In this document: positions 1-7,185 of the stretch, piece by piece
Position numbering within the stretch: position 1 is the first letter of the stretch
Layout: each line of letters opens with the position of its first letter
Assembly: GCA_015234045.1 (NCBI GenBank)
Contig: JADFWU010000080.1
Coordinates: 1-9,942 of the forward strand
Length of the DNA: 9,942 nucleotides
Source of the DNA: Magnetococcales bacterium
Lineage (GTDB): Bacteria; Pseudomonadota; Magnetococcia; Magnetococcales; JADFWU01
Direction of reading: 5' to 3'
Notes under the pieces: generated by a model
Seen by the model: the letters and a program-made list of their open reading frames with translations, nothing else
Database searches by the model: none
Told to the model about the DNA's origin: nothing
Made by a program: the position numbers and the translations under genes

Positions 1-783
1 CTGAAAAATGGCATGTTCGATGACGTCAAGGTGGAGGCGGTTTTCCATCAAGGTGCCTGCTCGGACACCATGGAGTATGACGGTCGCTATATGATGACCA
101 ACAACTACACCTACTCCAAAGAGCTGTTTAACTTCTGCACCAAGCGCCGCATTCCGTTTCTATATGCCTCGTCAGCGGCCACTTATGGTGACTCTACCGT
201 GTTTGTGGAAGCCCGTGAAAACGAAAACACGCTCAATGTTTACGGTTACTCCAAGTTGCAATTTGATCGTCATGTCCAACGGGTGGCCCATACCCTGAAA
301 AGTACCGTGGTTGGTCTGCGCTATTTCAATGTTTATGGACCCCGTGAGGTTCACAAAGGCAAAATGGCTTCTCAGGCCTATCAGTTGCGAAATCAGGTGT
401 TGGAGCAGGGACACTGTACGCTGTTTGGTGCCAGTCATGGTTACGACGAAGGTGGCCATCTCCGGGATTTTGTCTGGGTTGGTGATGTGGTGGATGTCAA
501 TTTCCACTTTGCGTTTTCCGAACAGCCGGTTCAGGCGGTGGTCAATTGTGGCTGCGGTAAGGCCCGCTCTTTCCGAGATGTTGGTGACAATGTGGTCCGT
601 TGTCTGAAAAAAGGCGAAGTGCGCTTTAAAGAGATGCCGGATGTCTTGAAAGATAAGTATCAAGCATATACCTGTGCCGATACCACCCAGTTGCGTAAAG
701 CAGGGTATACCAAGGAGTTCACCGCCCTTGAAGATGGCATCACCGCCTATATGAACTGGTTGGATGCGCATCCACAGGGATGA
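1..783 (+). CDS. hldD: ADP-L-glycero-D-manno-heptose 6-epimerase, 5'-truncated by window edge
   Basis: This enzyme converts ADP-D-glycero-manno-heptose to the L-glycero epimer in the cytoplasm, the last step in making the activated heptose for the LPS inner core. The frame is open from base 1, so about 260 residues are visible and roughly the first 50-60 of the usual ~310 lie outside the window, including the NADP-binding glycine-rich loop. Motifs that match the known E. coli protein are FHQGACSDT, YMMTNNYTYSKEL, FLYASSAATYG, the short-chain dehydrogenase catalytic YGYSK (Tyr-x3-Lys), RYFNVYGPRE followed by HKGKMAS (the second catalytic lysine region), and RDFVWVGDVVDVN. The C-terminus, ending with an YMNWLD-type helix, also fits the family. 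No broken frame is seen. It lies just upstream of the polysaccharide genes but is separated from them by a 219-base gap with a repeat, so it may be a separate transcription unit. Confidence 0.96.
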   Translation: MKNGMFDDVKVEAVFHQGACSDTMEYDGRYMMTNNYTYSKELFNFCTKRRIPFLYASSAATYGDSTVFVEARENENTLNVYGYSKLQFDRHVQRVAHTLKSTVVGLRYFNVYGPREVHKGKMASQAYQLRNQVLEQGHCTLFGASHGYDEGGHLRDFVWVGDVVDVNFHFAFSEQPVQAVVNCGCGKARSFRDVGDNVVRCLKKGEVRFKEMPDVLKDKYQAYTCADTTQLRKAGYTKEFTALEDGITAYMNWLDAHPQG

Positions 784-834
784 ATGGACCGACGTTCTGA
801 GAAACAGTGAGTAGGTATTGTATAGTCCTTACAA

Positions 835-944
835 TTCTAGATTACACAACTTGAACTTCGTCATTCCCGCGAAAGCGGGAATGACGGGGTAACTCATTGA
901 AAAAATGAAAAACTGAACAGTGTTTAGTTTTAAAGTGGAATGAT
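835..944 (+). repeat. Palindromic intergenic repeat, type A, single-hairpin form
   Basis: This repeat fills the gap between hldD and the sulfotransferase. It shares its outer sequence with the copy at 9783-9942: a left arm reading TCTAGATTACACAACT and a right arm reading TTTTAAAGTGGAATG, with a CTCATTGAAAA segment between core and right arm in both. Its core at 860-885 is one perfect 11-bp inverted repeat, GTCATTCCCGC, closed by the tetraloop GAAA. The other type A copy instead carries a two-unit core. The core resembles the ATTCCC/GGGAAT palindromes (such as dRS3 of Neisseria) that are scattered through many proteobacterial genomes; this family link is knowledge-based, not tested. There is no T-tract on either side, so the hairpin does not look like a standard intrinsic terminator, although it could still affect RNA stability between the two genes. 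Confidence 0.85.
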
Positions 945-992
945 TTTATGCGTCCGATAGGCACCGGATTTGATAACCGCTCTGCACGCTGT

Positions 993-996
993 GGAG
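993..996 (+). promoter_or_regulatory. Ribosome binding site that fixes the sulfotransferase start
   Basis: GGAG lies six bases before the ATG at 1003. The same frame is open further upstream to a TTG at 970, but that codon has no comparable site, and homology to the sulfotransferase fold begins only after the ATG. The ATG is therefore preferred. Confidence 0.6.
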
Positions 997-1002
997 CGTA
1001 TC

Positions 1003-1722
1003 ATGTTATGTCATGATCACCGGGTTATCTTCGTTCACGTTCCAAAAGTGGCTGGTCAGAGCGTAGAGCAGGTTTTCCTGAAGCGGTTGGGGCTCTCCTG
1101 GGCGCCGGAAGAGCGGAAAAAGCTATTGTTGTGTGCCAACGATGATCCCAAACGTGGCCCGCCCCGGCTGGCCCATTTGACCGCTCAGGAGTATATCGAT
1201 CTGGGCTATGTCGATCAGCAGCAGTTTTCGGACTACTTCAAGTTCGGATTTGTGCGTAATCCCTGGGCGCGGCTGGTTTCGGAATACCGATTTCGTAAAC
1301 ATCCGTACTTTCGGGATTTCAAACGGTTTGTTTTCAATCATTTTCCAACGCCCGGTTGGGATGATCGCTATCGTCACATCATGCCTCAGAGTGACTATCT
1401 GTATGATGATCAGGGTCAATGCCTGGTGGATTTCATTGGCCGTTTTGAAAATCTTCAAGCCGATTTCGAAGAAGTCTGTCGGCGACTCAATTGGCAACCA
1501 CAGAAATTGCCGCATGCCAATAAATCGTCAACCGGCAAGGTTGCGGACCGAAAAACGCCCCGCCAATGGGTAACAACCATGGGCAAATATCTTCTGCGCC
1601 ATCGCGTTGAACGTCATACGTATCCGCACTATAGCGCGTATTACGATGATGAGACGCTGGAATATGTCAATCGGTACTATGCCAAGGATATTGCGCGATT
1701 TAGCTATCGTTTTGGTGAATAA
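1003..1722 (+). CDS. Sulfotransferase family 2 protein (PAPS-dependent, carbohydrate-type)
   Basis: The 239-residue product is predicted to transfer sulfate from PAPS to a hydroxyl group of a sugar. Residues 8-20 read VIFVHVPKVAGQS, the 5'-phosphosulfate loop typical of Golgi-type carbohydrate sulfotransferases and their bacterial relatives. Residues 85-93 read RNPWARLVS, the 3'-phosphate-binding motif, followed by Glu-Tyr. Further family landmarks are the QSDYL segment at 129-133 and DFIGRFENLQADF at about 143-155. There is no signal peptide or membrane segment, so it should act in the cytoplasm, before export. It is followed 60 bases later by the GDP-mannose dehydrogenase on the same strand, so it probably modifies the polysaccharide made by this locus; the acceptor is inferred from context only. 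The N-terminus is short, with the loop almost at the start, as is usual in bacterial members. Confidence 0.9.
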   Translation: MLCHDHRVIFVHVPKVAGQSVEQVFLKRLGLSWAPEERKKLLLCANDDPKRGPPRLAHLTAQEYIDLGYVDQQQFSDYFKFGFVRNPWARLVSEYRFRKHPYFRDFKRFVFNHFPTPGWDDRYRHIMPQSDYLYDDQGQCLVDFIGRFENLQADFEEVCRRLNWQPQKLPHANKSSTGKVADRKTPRQWVTTMGKYLLRHRVERHTYPHYSAYYDDETLEYVNRYYAKDIARFSYRFGE

Positions 1723-1782
1723 AAGTCAATCCACAGTGACTACGCGATGTAATCAACAGCAACGATTCAGGACCAACTCTTC

Positions 1783-3069
1783 ATGAAGATTGTAATTTGC
1801 GGTATGGGGTATGTCGGCATCACAGTGTCCGCCTGCCTGTTGAAGCAAGGCCATCACGTGGTTGGTGTCGATATTGACCCGGCCAAAGTGGATCTGTTAG
1901 CCCGCGGTGTGTCGCCGATCAACGAACCTGAAATTGATGGATTGTTGCAATCGGGACTGCAAGCCGGACTATTGACCAGTGATACCAACCTGAAACCCCA
2001 TTTGGTTGATGCCAGCATGGTCTTTGTCTGTGTTGGCACGCCGACCGCAGAGGATGGCTCATTGGATAATCGCTATCTGCGCCAAGCGGCAGCGGATATC
2101 GGCCAAGGGGTAACACAACGACCCGCGGACGCCGAATCGCTGATCTGTGTTATCCGTTCCACGGCCCCGCCAACCACCATTCGTTCTCTGATTGTACCAA
2201 CCATGGAAGCGGCCAGCGGTGAATCACCCGGATCCGGGCGCTATGATGTGGTGTTCAATCCTGAGTTTCTGCGGGAATCTACCGCGGTTTATGACTATTT
2301 CAACCCGCCTAAGATTGTCATTGGTGAGCGTGAACAGGGTGTCAGTGACCGCATGCGCGGTATCTATGATGGCATCGATGCGCCGCTGTTTGAGGTGAGT
2401 TGGGAAGTGGCTGAAATGGTCAAGTTCACCGACAATGCCTTCCACGCGCTCAAAGTTTCATTTAGTAATGAAATTGGTAGATTGGCGCAAACACTGGGTG
2501 TGGATCCAGCCCAGACCATGGACATTTTCGTTTCCGATACCAAGCTCAATATTTCACCCTATTACATGAAACCCGGCGGGGCGTTTGGCGGCTCCTGCCT
2601 GCCCAAGGATGTACGGGCCATCAATGCATTGGGTCATGGTGCCAGCGTTGATATGCCGATTATGGCCAATATCATGAACAGCAACCAGTCCCATAAAGAC
2701 TATCTGGCCCAACGGGTTATGACACGTACACCGAAAGGTGGCCGTATTCTGCAATTGGGACTCTCCTTTAAGACCAATACCGATGATCTCAGAGAGAGCC
2801 CGCTGCTTGATCTGGCAAATACCCTGATTGGCGAAGGCTATGTGGTTGATATTTACGACCCGGATCTCTCTTCAGCAGACGGTCAGCAGCCCACATTGCA
2901 ACATATGGCGCTTCAGGAGAACAATCCACAGGTCAGCCAAGCCATGATTGACAAACTGCCGGATATGGCACCCTATGACGTGGTGGTGTTCGGCAAGGCC
3001 ATTATAGACATGCGTGAATTGAAACCGTTAGGCGACAAGGTTATCAATATTCACCGCTTGGAAGGGTAG
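1783..3069 (+). CDS. algD: GDP-mannose 6-dehydrogenase (AlgD-like nucleotide-sugar dehydrogenase)
   Basis: The 428-residue product is predicted to oxidise GDP-mannose twice with NAD to give GDP-mannuronate, an acidic sugar donor. The N-terminal Rossmann fold shows GMGYVG at residues 7-12 and an acidic VDID at 29-32 for NAD binding. The catalytic cysteine is Cys272 in FGGSCLPKDV. FNPEFLRESTA, VEVAEM-type and NEIG segments and KLN-YYMKPGGAFGG follow the P. aeruginosa AlgD pattern (436 residues) more closely than that of UDP-glucose dehydrogenases. C-terminal LGLSFKTNTDDLRESPL is also typical. UDP-glucose or another nucleotide sugar cannot be fully excluded from sequence alone. An AGGA at 1769-1772 precedes the ATG by ten bases. 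The glycosyltransferase start follows the stop after only 12 bases, so the two are almost certainly co-transcribed. No other alginate genes are in the window, so the product is more likely part of a heteropolymer than alginate. Confidence 0.92.
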   Translation: MKIVICGMGYVGITVSACLLKQGHHVVGVDIDPAKVDLLARGVSPINEPEIDGLLQSGLQAGLLTSDTNLKPHLVDASMVFVCVGTPTAEDGSLDNRYLRQAAADIGQGVTQRPADAESLICVIRSTAPPTTIRSLIVPTMEAASGESPGSGRYDVVFNPEFLRESTAVYDYFNPPKIVIGEREQGVSDRMRGIYDGIDAPLFEVSWEVAEMVKFTDNAFHALKVSFSNEIGRLAQTLGVDPAQTMDIFVSDTKLNISPYYMKPGGAFGGSCLPKDVRAINALGHGASVDMPIMANIMNSNQSHKDYLAQRVMTRTPKGGRILQLGLSFKTNTDDLRESPLLDLANTLIGEGYVVDIYDPDLSSADGQQPTLQHMALQENNPQVSQAMIDKLPDMAPYDVVVFGKAIIDMRELKPLGDKVINIHRLEG

Positions 3070-3081
3070 CAGGTTCATATT

Positions 3082-4422
3082 ATGGCCAACTCAGGACAAC
3101 GTTTTCCAACGCCCATGCGGGTAGAGCCTAGCAAACGGCGTTTACGCATTGCGGTAGTCAGCAGTCGATGTCCACTGCCCATGGATCGGGCCGATCAGAT
3201 GACTGTTGCCTACCTGATCGATTTTCTCCATAAACGGGGTCATGAGGTTGATTTGCATGCGGTTCGTGGCAGTACACCACCTACTATCGAAGATCAGGAA
3301 TGGTTGGAATCACGCTGTAAAAATGTCTCCTTTTATGTGTTTGGCAAAATACGCGGTATTGTGAGCGGCGTACTGGGTGCCCTGCGGGGTTTGCCGATGC
3401 AGGTGGGACTATTCAACGCCAAAGCCCAGTCTAAGGCAGTGCGTAAAAATGCCCTGGCCGGCGACTATGATATTGTCTACTGCTACTATTTTCGCAGCAG
3501 TGCGGGTATCCAGGATCTGGATAAAGCGGTACGCGCTGCCCATCCACAACAGCCCTTTGCTACCGTCCTGGCTATGCAGTTGTCACAGACACTTAATGTG
3601 CAACGCATGGTGAAAAATATTAAAAATCCGCTGGAAAAACTGGTCTATGCCTTTGAGAGTCGCCTAATCGGTCCTTATGAGGCCAAGATCTGGCAACGAT
3701 TCACCCGTTCGGTGTTGATCGGTCCCAATGATGTCAAAGCGGTTCAGCAGCAGTGTGATCGCTATGGGCAACCGGCCATTGATAATTTTGTTTATGGTCC
3801 GCACGGTGTGGATATTGTGCAGTTCACGCCCCAGGATGAAGGCTTGGTGGAGCCAAATACCCTGGCCTTTACCGGCAGTTTGATTACCAACACCAATGTT
3901 CACGCCATCATGTGGTTTTGTGAACATGTTTGGCCGGTGATCAAACAGCAGATACCGGATGTGCGCCTGTTGATTGCTGGACGCAATCCCCGAAAATCGG
4001 TGCAAAATCTGGGTCGGATGGATGGTATTACCGTACTGGCCAATGTGCCATCCATTGCTGACATCATCGCGCGGGCTGGTGTGTATATCAATCCAATTCA
4101 GGTTGGTGCTGGCTTGCAGAACAAACTGCTTGAGGCGCTGGCCATGGGTAAAGCCGTGGTGGCCACGCCGGTGGCCAATGAGGGTATTCGCGCCACGCCG
4201 GGTGAACATCTCCAGATTGAATCGGATGCGCAGGCGTTTGCTGACAGTGTGGTTACGCTTCTGAAAGATGATCAAAAACGCCGTCGTTTAGGCGAACAGG
4301 CCCGCAATTTTGTTGTGGAAAAATGGAGTTGGGAAGCGCACTTTTTGAACCTTGAACGCGATTTCATCCAGGCTATGGAGTCGCCAGATTCCCGACCTGA
4401 ACCCGATGTTAGCAACTTATAG
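3082..4422 (+). CDS. GT4-family glycosyltransferase, similar to PEP-CTERM/EpsH-associated sugar transferases
   Basis: The 446-residue product is a predicted GT-B fold glycosyltransferase that adds a sugar to a lipid-linked glycan at the inner face of the membrane. The N-terminal domain begins at about residue 20 with LRIAVVSSRCPLPMDRADQ, replacing the usual P-x-x-G-D-K region of this subfamily. The C-terminal domain begins near residue 260 with LAFTGSL and contains GAGLQNKLLEALAMGKAVVA at about 342-361, the nucleotide-sugar-binding segment with Glu351. The QNK-LLEA pattern is characteristic of the group annotated as stp1-type (TIGR03087), which is linked to exopolysaccharide and PEP-CTERM systems. 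The first glutamate of the classical E-x7-E motif is not evident, as in other members of this subgroup. AGG lies eight bases before the ATG. It is closely coupled to the dehydrogenase upstream, so mannuronate transfer is possible but unproven. The gene ends nine bases before the type B repeat. Confidence 0.88.
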   Translation: MANSGQRFPTPMRVEPSKRRLRIAVVSSRCPLPMDRADQMTVAYLIDFLHKRGHEVDLHAVRGSTPPTIEDQEWLESRCKNVSFYVFGKIRGIVSGVLGALRGLPMQVGLFNAKAQSKAVRKNALAGDYDIVYCYYFRSSAGIQDLDKAVRAAHPQQPFATVLAMQLSQTLNVQRMVKNIKNPLEKLVYAFESRLIGPYEAKIWQRFTRSVLIGPNDVKAVQQQCDRYGQPAIDNFVYGPHGVDIVQFTPQDEGLVEPNTLAFTGSLITNTNVHAIMWFCEHVWPVIKQQIPDVRLLIAGRNPRKSVQNLGRMDGITVLANVPSIADIIARAGVYINPIQVGAGLQNKLLEALAMGKAVVATPVANEGIRATPGEHLQIESDAQAFADSVVTLLKDDQKRRRLGEQARNFVVEKWSWEAHFLNLERDFIQAMESPDSRPEPDVSNL

Positions 4423-4430
4423 ACTTAAGA

Positions 4431-4567
4431 GTTACGCCGTTGAATGCGTATTGGTAGCCGTCATTCCCGCGGAAGCGGGAATCCAGTTGGTTTTCTGTTC
4501 CCTGGATTCCCGCCTCTGCGGGAATGACGTGTTCACGCCCTAATGCTGTATGTTTCAACTGCGTAAC
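4431..4567 (+). repeat. Palindromic repeat, type B, full two-unit form with terminal inverted repeats
   Basis: This 137-base element looks like a small non-autonomous mobile element. Its ends are 15-base imperfect inverted repeats (GTTACGCCGTTGAAT at 4431-4445 and TTTCAACTGCGTAAC at 4553-4567, 13 of 15 paired). The core is a long palindrome: a 27-base arm at 4460-4486 beginning GTCATTCCCGC, a 15-base loop, and the matching arm at 4502-4528 with 25 of 27 positions complementary. Each arm is itself a smaller hairpin. A GTAG tetranucleotide precedes the core, recalling REP elements mobilised by RAYT transposases, but this link is speculative. I see no clear target-site duplication. The element lies nine bases after the glycosyltransferase stop; with no T-tract it is not a clear intrinsic terminator. 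Translating it produces the familiar false peptide IPAEAGIQ and its mirror, so ORFs across it should be ignored. Confidence 0.85.
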
Positions 4568-4704
4568 TGCTATTTGAAGCATGTTGCCCAAAAAGAGCAA
4601 CCCAGCGGCAAAGGCTGTCTAAACTAGAATAGTTACTACTATATATAAAAATGAATACATACAGTCAATAAGGGCATAAAACGGACAAAAAGGTTTAACC
4701 AAAT

Positions 4705-6099
4705 ATGGGCAAAACGTTGAGCACCGAGAATGGCCCAAAGAGTGGGTTCAGCCAACGTCTGTTACGACAAAGCAGAAAAGCGATCCTGATTCGGATCACT
4801 ACGGCATTATTGAGTTATGGCCTGTTCGTGGTTTTGGCCCGTTGGATGTCCGATGCCGAGTTTGGCCGGCTGGCGTTTGGTATCAGCGTTGCCCTGAGTC
4901 TCGCCCTGATCGGTGGTGTCGGTCAGTACGTGATGATCATGCGTTTTCTGGGTCAATATGCCGGGACCGGACGCCCTGATTTGGCTCAGGGTGTGTTGCG
5001 CTTTTCGGGAAAAGTCACTCTGTATGGTGCGCTGGGATCCATGCTGCTTGCTGGCTTTGGCGGATGGATTTACGGCCAGATCGTACCGGAAGCGCAGGGA
5101 AATTATCTCTATGCCGCCGCGCTGCTGGTGCCGGCCCTGGTGATTTCGGAATATACTTCTCGCGCTCTGCGCGGTGTGGGTTTAGTGACGCGGGCATTAG
5201 GGCCAAAAGATGTACTGTGGCGACCGGTTGCCCTGCTGGCTCTGTTTATGCTTTTTGGCACCGGGTTTGATGCGGTAACAGCCCTGTTGGTACTGGCTGC
5301 GGTACTTTTTGTGCTCGTAGCGGTTCAATATCAGATGATCTACCGGCCAATCATGGATTTTTCCCGGTCAGGCGTTATTGTGGCCGCCGATGATCCCGTT
5401 GACGGGGGCAGTAGCGTTGAGCAGGAGAAACCCTTATGGAGAAAAACAACCCGCACATTGTGGATGGTGGCTTTTCTTGGTCCAGCCTTTCAGCATCTGA
5501 CAATCGTTGTATTGGGTTTAACGCTCTCCCCTGAACAAACCGGTCCGTTTTTCGCGGCACTGCGTACCGCTGCCACCCTGACATTTCCCCTTCAGGCCAT
5601 CAATATCATCATCGGTCCCATGATCGCGCGTAACTACGCCAAAGGCGAGATCAGCACCGTACAATATCTGGCAAACTTTTCAGCGGTTACCGCGACAGTG
5701 GTGGCTTCATTCATCGTGGTGTTGCTGTTCTTTTTTGGTGATCAGATTTTAACACTGTTCAATCCCAGTTATGCGGTGGCCACGCCAGCACTGTTAATCA
5801 TGGCCGTTGGCTTTTTGGTTTCGTCCTTGTGTGGTTCCATCGGTCAGATTATGACCATGATTGGGGCCGAACGCGTCCATCTGCGCATACTGTCGTTTAC
5901 CACCATTATCGCTTTGGGACTGATCACACTGGGTTCATCCCTGTATGGTATTATCGGCGCGGCATACGGGTTTGTGTTTGGTATCACGGCATGGAATATC
6001 CTTGATACCATTTGGCTGCGTTGGCGTAAAAAAATTGATTCCAGCATTTTTGGCGTTTTAATCGCACTCAAATCAAAAATTGCCGCCAAAGGTCGATAG
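4705..6099 (+). CDS. wzx: Wzx-type polysaccharide flippase (MATE/MOP superfamily)
   Basis: The 464-residue product is an integral inner-membrane protein with roughly 12-14 hydrophobic segments. It is predicted to flip lipid-linked oligosaccharide units to the periplasm. The N-terminus, with a basic RLLRQSRKAILIRI stretch followed by a helix ending VLARWMSDAEFGRLAFG, is the typical opening of the polysaccharide transporter (PST) family, in which an L-x-P/S-x-E-F/Y-G motif joins the first two helices. A polar cytoplasmic loop lies at about residues 228-248 (EQEKPLWRKT). The length fits the family's usual 400-500 residues. Upstream, AAGG is 11 bases from the ATG, a weak site. The AT-rich stretch at 4621-4660, with TATATA and TATAAA runs, could contain a promoter, but no good -35 box pairs with it. 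It probably opens the second module of the locus. Confidence 0.92.
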   Translation: MGKTLSTENGPKSGFSQRLLRQSRKAILIRITTALLSYGLFVVLARWMSDAEFGRLAFGISVALSLALIGGVGQYVMIMRFLGQYAGTGRPDLAQGVLRFSGKVTLYGALGSMLLAGFGGWIYGQIVPEAQGNYLYAAALLVPALVISEYTSRALRGVGLVTRALGPKDVLWRPVALLALFMLFGTGFDAVTALLVLAAVLFVLVAVQYQMIYRPIMDFSRSGVIVAADDPVDGGSSVEQEKPLWRKTTRTLWMVAFLGPAFQHLTIVVLGLTLSPEQTGPFFAALRTAATLTFPLQAINIIIGPMIARNYAKGEISTVQYLANFSAVTATVVASFIVVLLFFFGDQILTLFNPSYAVATPALLIMAVGFLVSSLCGSIGQIMTMIGAERVHLRILSFTTIIALGLITLGSSLYGIIGAAYGFVFGITAWNILDTIWLRWRKKIDSSIFGVLIALKSKIAAKGR

Positions 6100-6151
6100 A
6101 ACAGTCTGTTGCTTTCCTATCCCTGAGCGTTCATACTCTTTTTAGTACACT

Positions 6152-6204
6152 TTCTATTGATTCATTTGTTAAATTCAACAAGCAAACCAACAACATCAAT
6201 AGAA
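6152..6204. promoter_or_regulatory. Nested inverted repeats in the wzx-wzz gap, possible operator or mRNA hairpin
   Basis: A perfect 10-base inverted repeat, TTCTATTGAT at 6152-6161 and ATCAATAGAA at 6195-6204, encloses a near-palindrome at 6166-6181 (TTGTTAAATTCAACAA, two mismatches when read on the other strand). The block ends 42 bases before the wzz ATG. It could be a pair of protein-binding sites or a folded leader in wzz mRNA. It has no GC-rich stem plus T-tract, so it is not a standard terminator. A weak promoter-like pair (TTGCTT at 6109, CATACT at 6132, 17-base spacer) lies upstream and is not strong enough to list separately. Confidence 0.4.
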
Positions 6205-6246
6205 GAACTGATCTAAAATTATCCACCAAATCACACTGCGTACTCC

Positions 6247-7185
6247 ATGACTCAAAACCAATCTGAAATTCCACCTCCACAGCAAGATTATCCGTACCAG
6301 CAACCACCTGTCCGGTATGCTGCTGACGAGGAAGTTTCCTTGAAAGAGTTATGGAGAATTATTCATGGTGGCCGCTATCGGATCATTCTGACCATTGTGT
6401 TTTTCTTATCATTGGCCCTGGTTGCTGGCTCATTGATGACGCCCAAATATGAGGTGCAAATGCTATTGCAGCCTCAGGAGGTCATTGGTGGCACGTCGTC
6501 AAGCCTTGGTGGTGGCGGCAGTGCGCTTCAGGGGTTAAGCAGTTTAGCCGGTTTGTCGTTCAGTCGGTCACAATTGAAAGATACCGCGCTGGCCATTTTA
6601 AAATCCAGCCATTTTACCGCTGATTTTATCACCGAAGAACAGTTGCTAAACCGCCTTTTTCATACCAAATGGGACTTTGAGAAAAATACCTGGTCCAGTG
6701 AGTTGAGCGCTGAAGAGATTCCCACCTTACAAGATGCAATCATACTGTTTGATCAGAAAATCCGTCGTATCAAAGAGGACTCCACAACCGGTTTCATCAC
6801 ACTGGTTATTGAGTGGAGTGATCCTACCCTAGCAAAACAGTGGTCAGAGAAGTTGATCAAACGCATCAATCAGCGCATGCGTCATGATGCCATTATTGAA
6901 GCTGAAAAGAATATTGACTATTTAACCAAACAGATAGCAAGTCATAACAATGTAGAACTCAATCGCACCGCTGCTGGTTTAATTGAATCCCAACTCTATC
7001 ATATCATGATGGCAAATGGTCGCGCGGAGTACGCTTTTAAGGTGCTTGACCCGCCCATGCTTCCAGAATTGGATGCCTATGTTTCTCCCAACTGGCTACT
7101 ATTAGTTCTGCTCGGGTTGGTTGGTGGTAGTATTGTTGGGCTGATGTGGGTTCTGCTCCGGTCTGATTCCCCGTCCAAGACCTAA
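6247..7185 (+). CDS. wzz: Wzz-type polysaccharide chain-length regulator
   Basis: The 312-residue product is a polysaccharide co-polymerase that sits in the inner membrane with a large periplasmic domain and sets the modal chain length of Wzy-made polymer. It has the two-helix Wzz layout: a Pro/Gln-rich cytoplasmic tail (1-25), the segment EEVSLKELWRII before helix 1 (about 45-64), a periplasmic domain starting MTPKYEVQMLLQP, and helix 2 at about 283-304 followed by a short charged tail. The Gly/Ser/Leu-rich stretch at 81-105 and the proline-rich FKVLDPPMLPE (about 264-274) just before helix 2 are family landmarks. There is no C-terminal tyrosine-kinase domain, so it is the short type. No convincing Shine-Dalgarno sequence is visible before the ATG, so the start is less certain than the frame. 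Its last 84 bases are also read on the other strand as the end of the wzy/waaL-like gene. Confidence 0.93.
   Translation: MTQNQSEIPPPQQDYPYQQPPVRYAADEEVSLKELWRIIHGGRYRIILTIVFFLSLALVAGSLMTPKYEVQMLLQPQEVIGGTSSSLGGGGSALQGLSSLAGLSFSRSQLKDTALAILKSSHFTADFITEEQLLNRLFHTKWDFEKNTWSSELSAEEIPTLQDAIILFDQKIRRIKEDSTTGFITLVIEWSDPTLAKQWSEKLIKRINQRMRHDAIIEAEKNIDYLTKQIASHNNVELNRTAAGLIESQLYHIMMANGRAEYAFKVLDPPMLPELDAYVSPNWLLLVLLGLVGGSIVGLMWVLLRSDSPSKT

Noticed and set aside
172-771. Long minus-strand open frame opposite hldD, and similar long shadows at 3664-4275 and 1123-1515
   Set aside because: Each lies wholly opposite a gene with clear catalytic motifs, and its composition is that of an antisense shadow.
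860-885. Perfect hairpin as an intrinsic terminator for hldD
   Set aside because: The stem is strong, but no T-tract follows on either strand and the same palindrome is a dispersed repeat.
970-1002. TTG start at 970 for the sulfotransferase
   Set aside because: It has no good ribosome binding site, whereas GGAG stands six bases before the ATG at 1003, where family similarity begins.
1723-1745. Small inverted repeat AGTCA...TGACT after the sulfotransferase stop
   Set aside because: A 5-base stem with no T-tract is too weak to call a terminator.
4352-4600. Open frames on both strands across the type B repeat, giving peptides with IPAEAGIQ and DSRFRGND
   Set aside because: These are the standard translation of the ATTCCCGC palindrome and run over the end of the glycosyltransferase; they have no ribosome binding site or family match.
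4617-4650. Promoter before wzx based on TATATA/TATAAA
   Set aside because: No -35 hexamer lies at 16-18 bases from any of the possible -10 boxes, so it is only mentioned in the gene entry.
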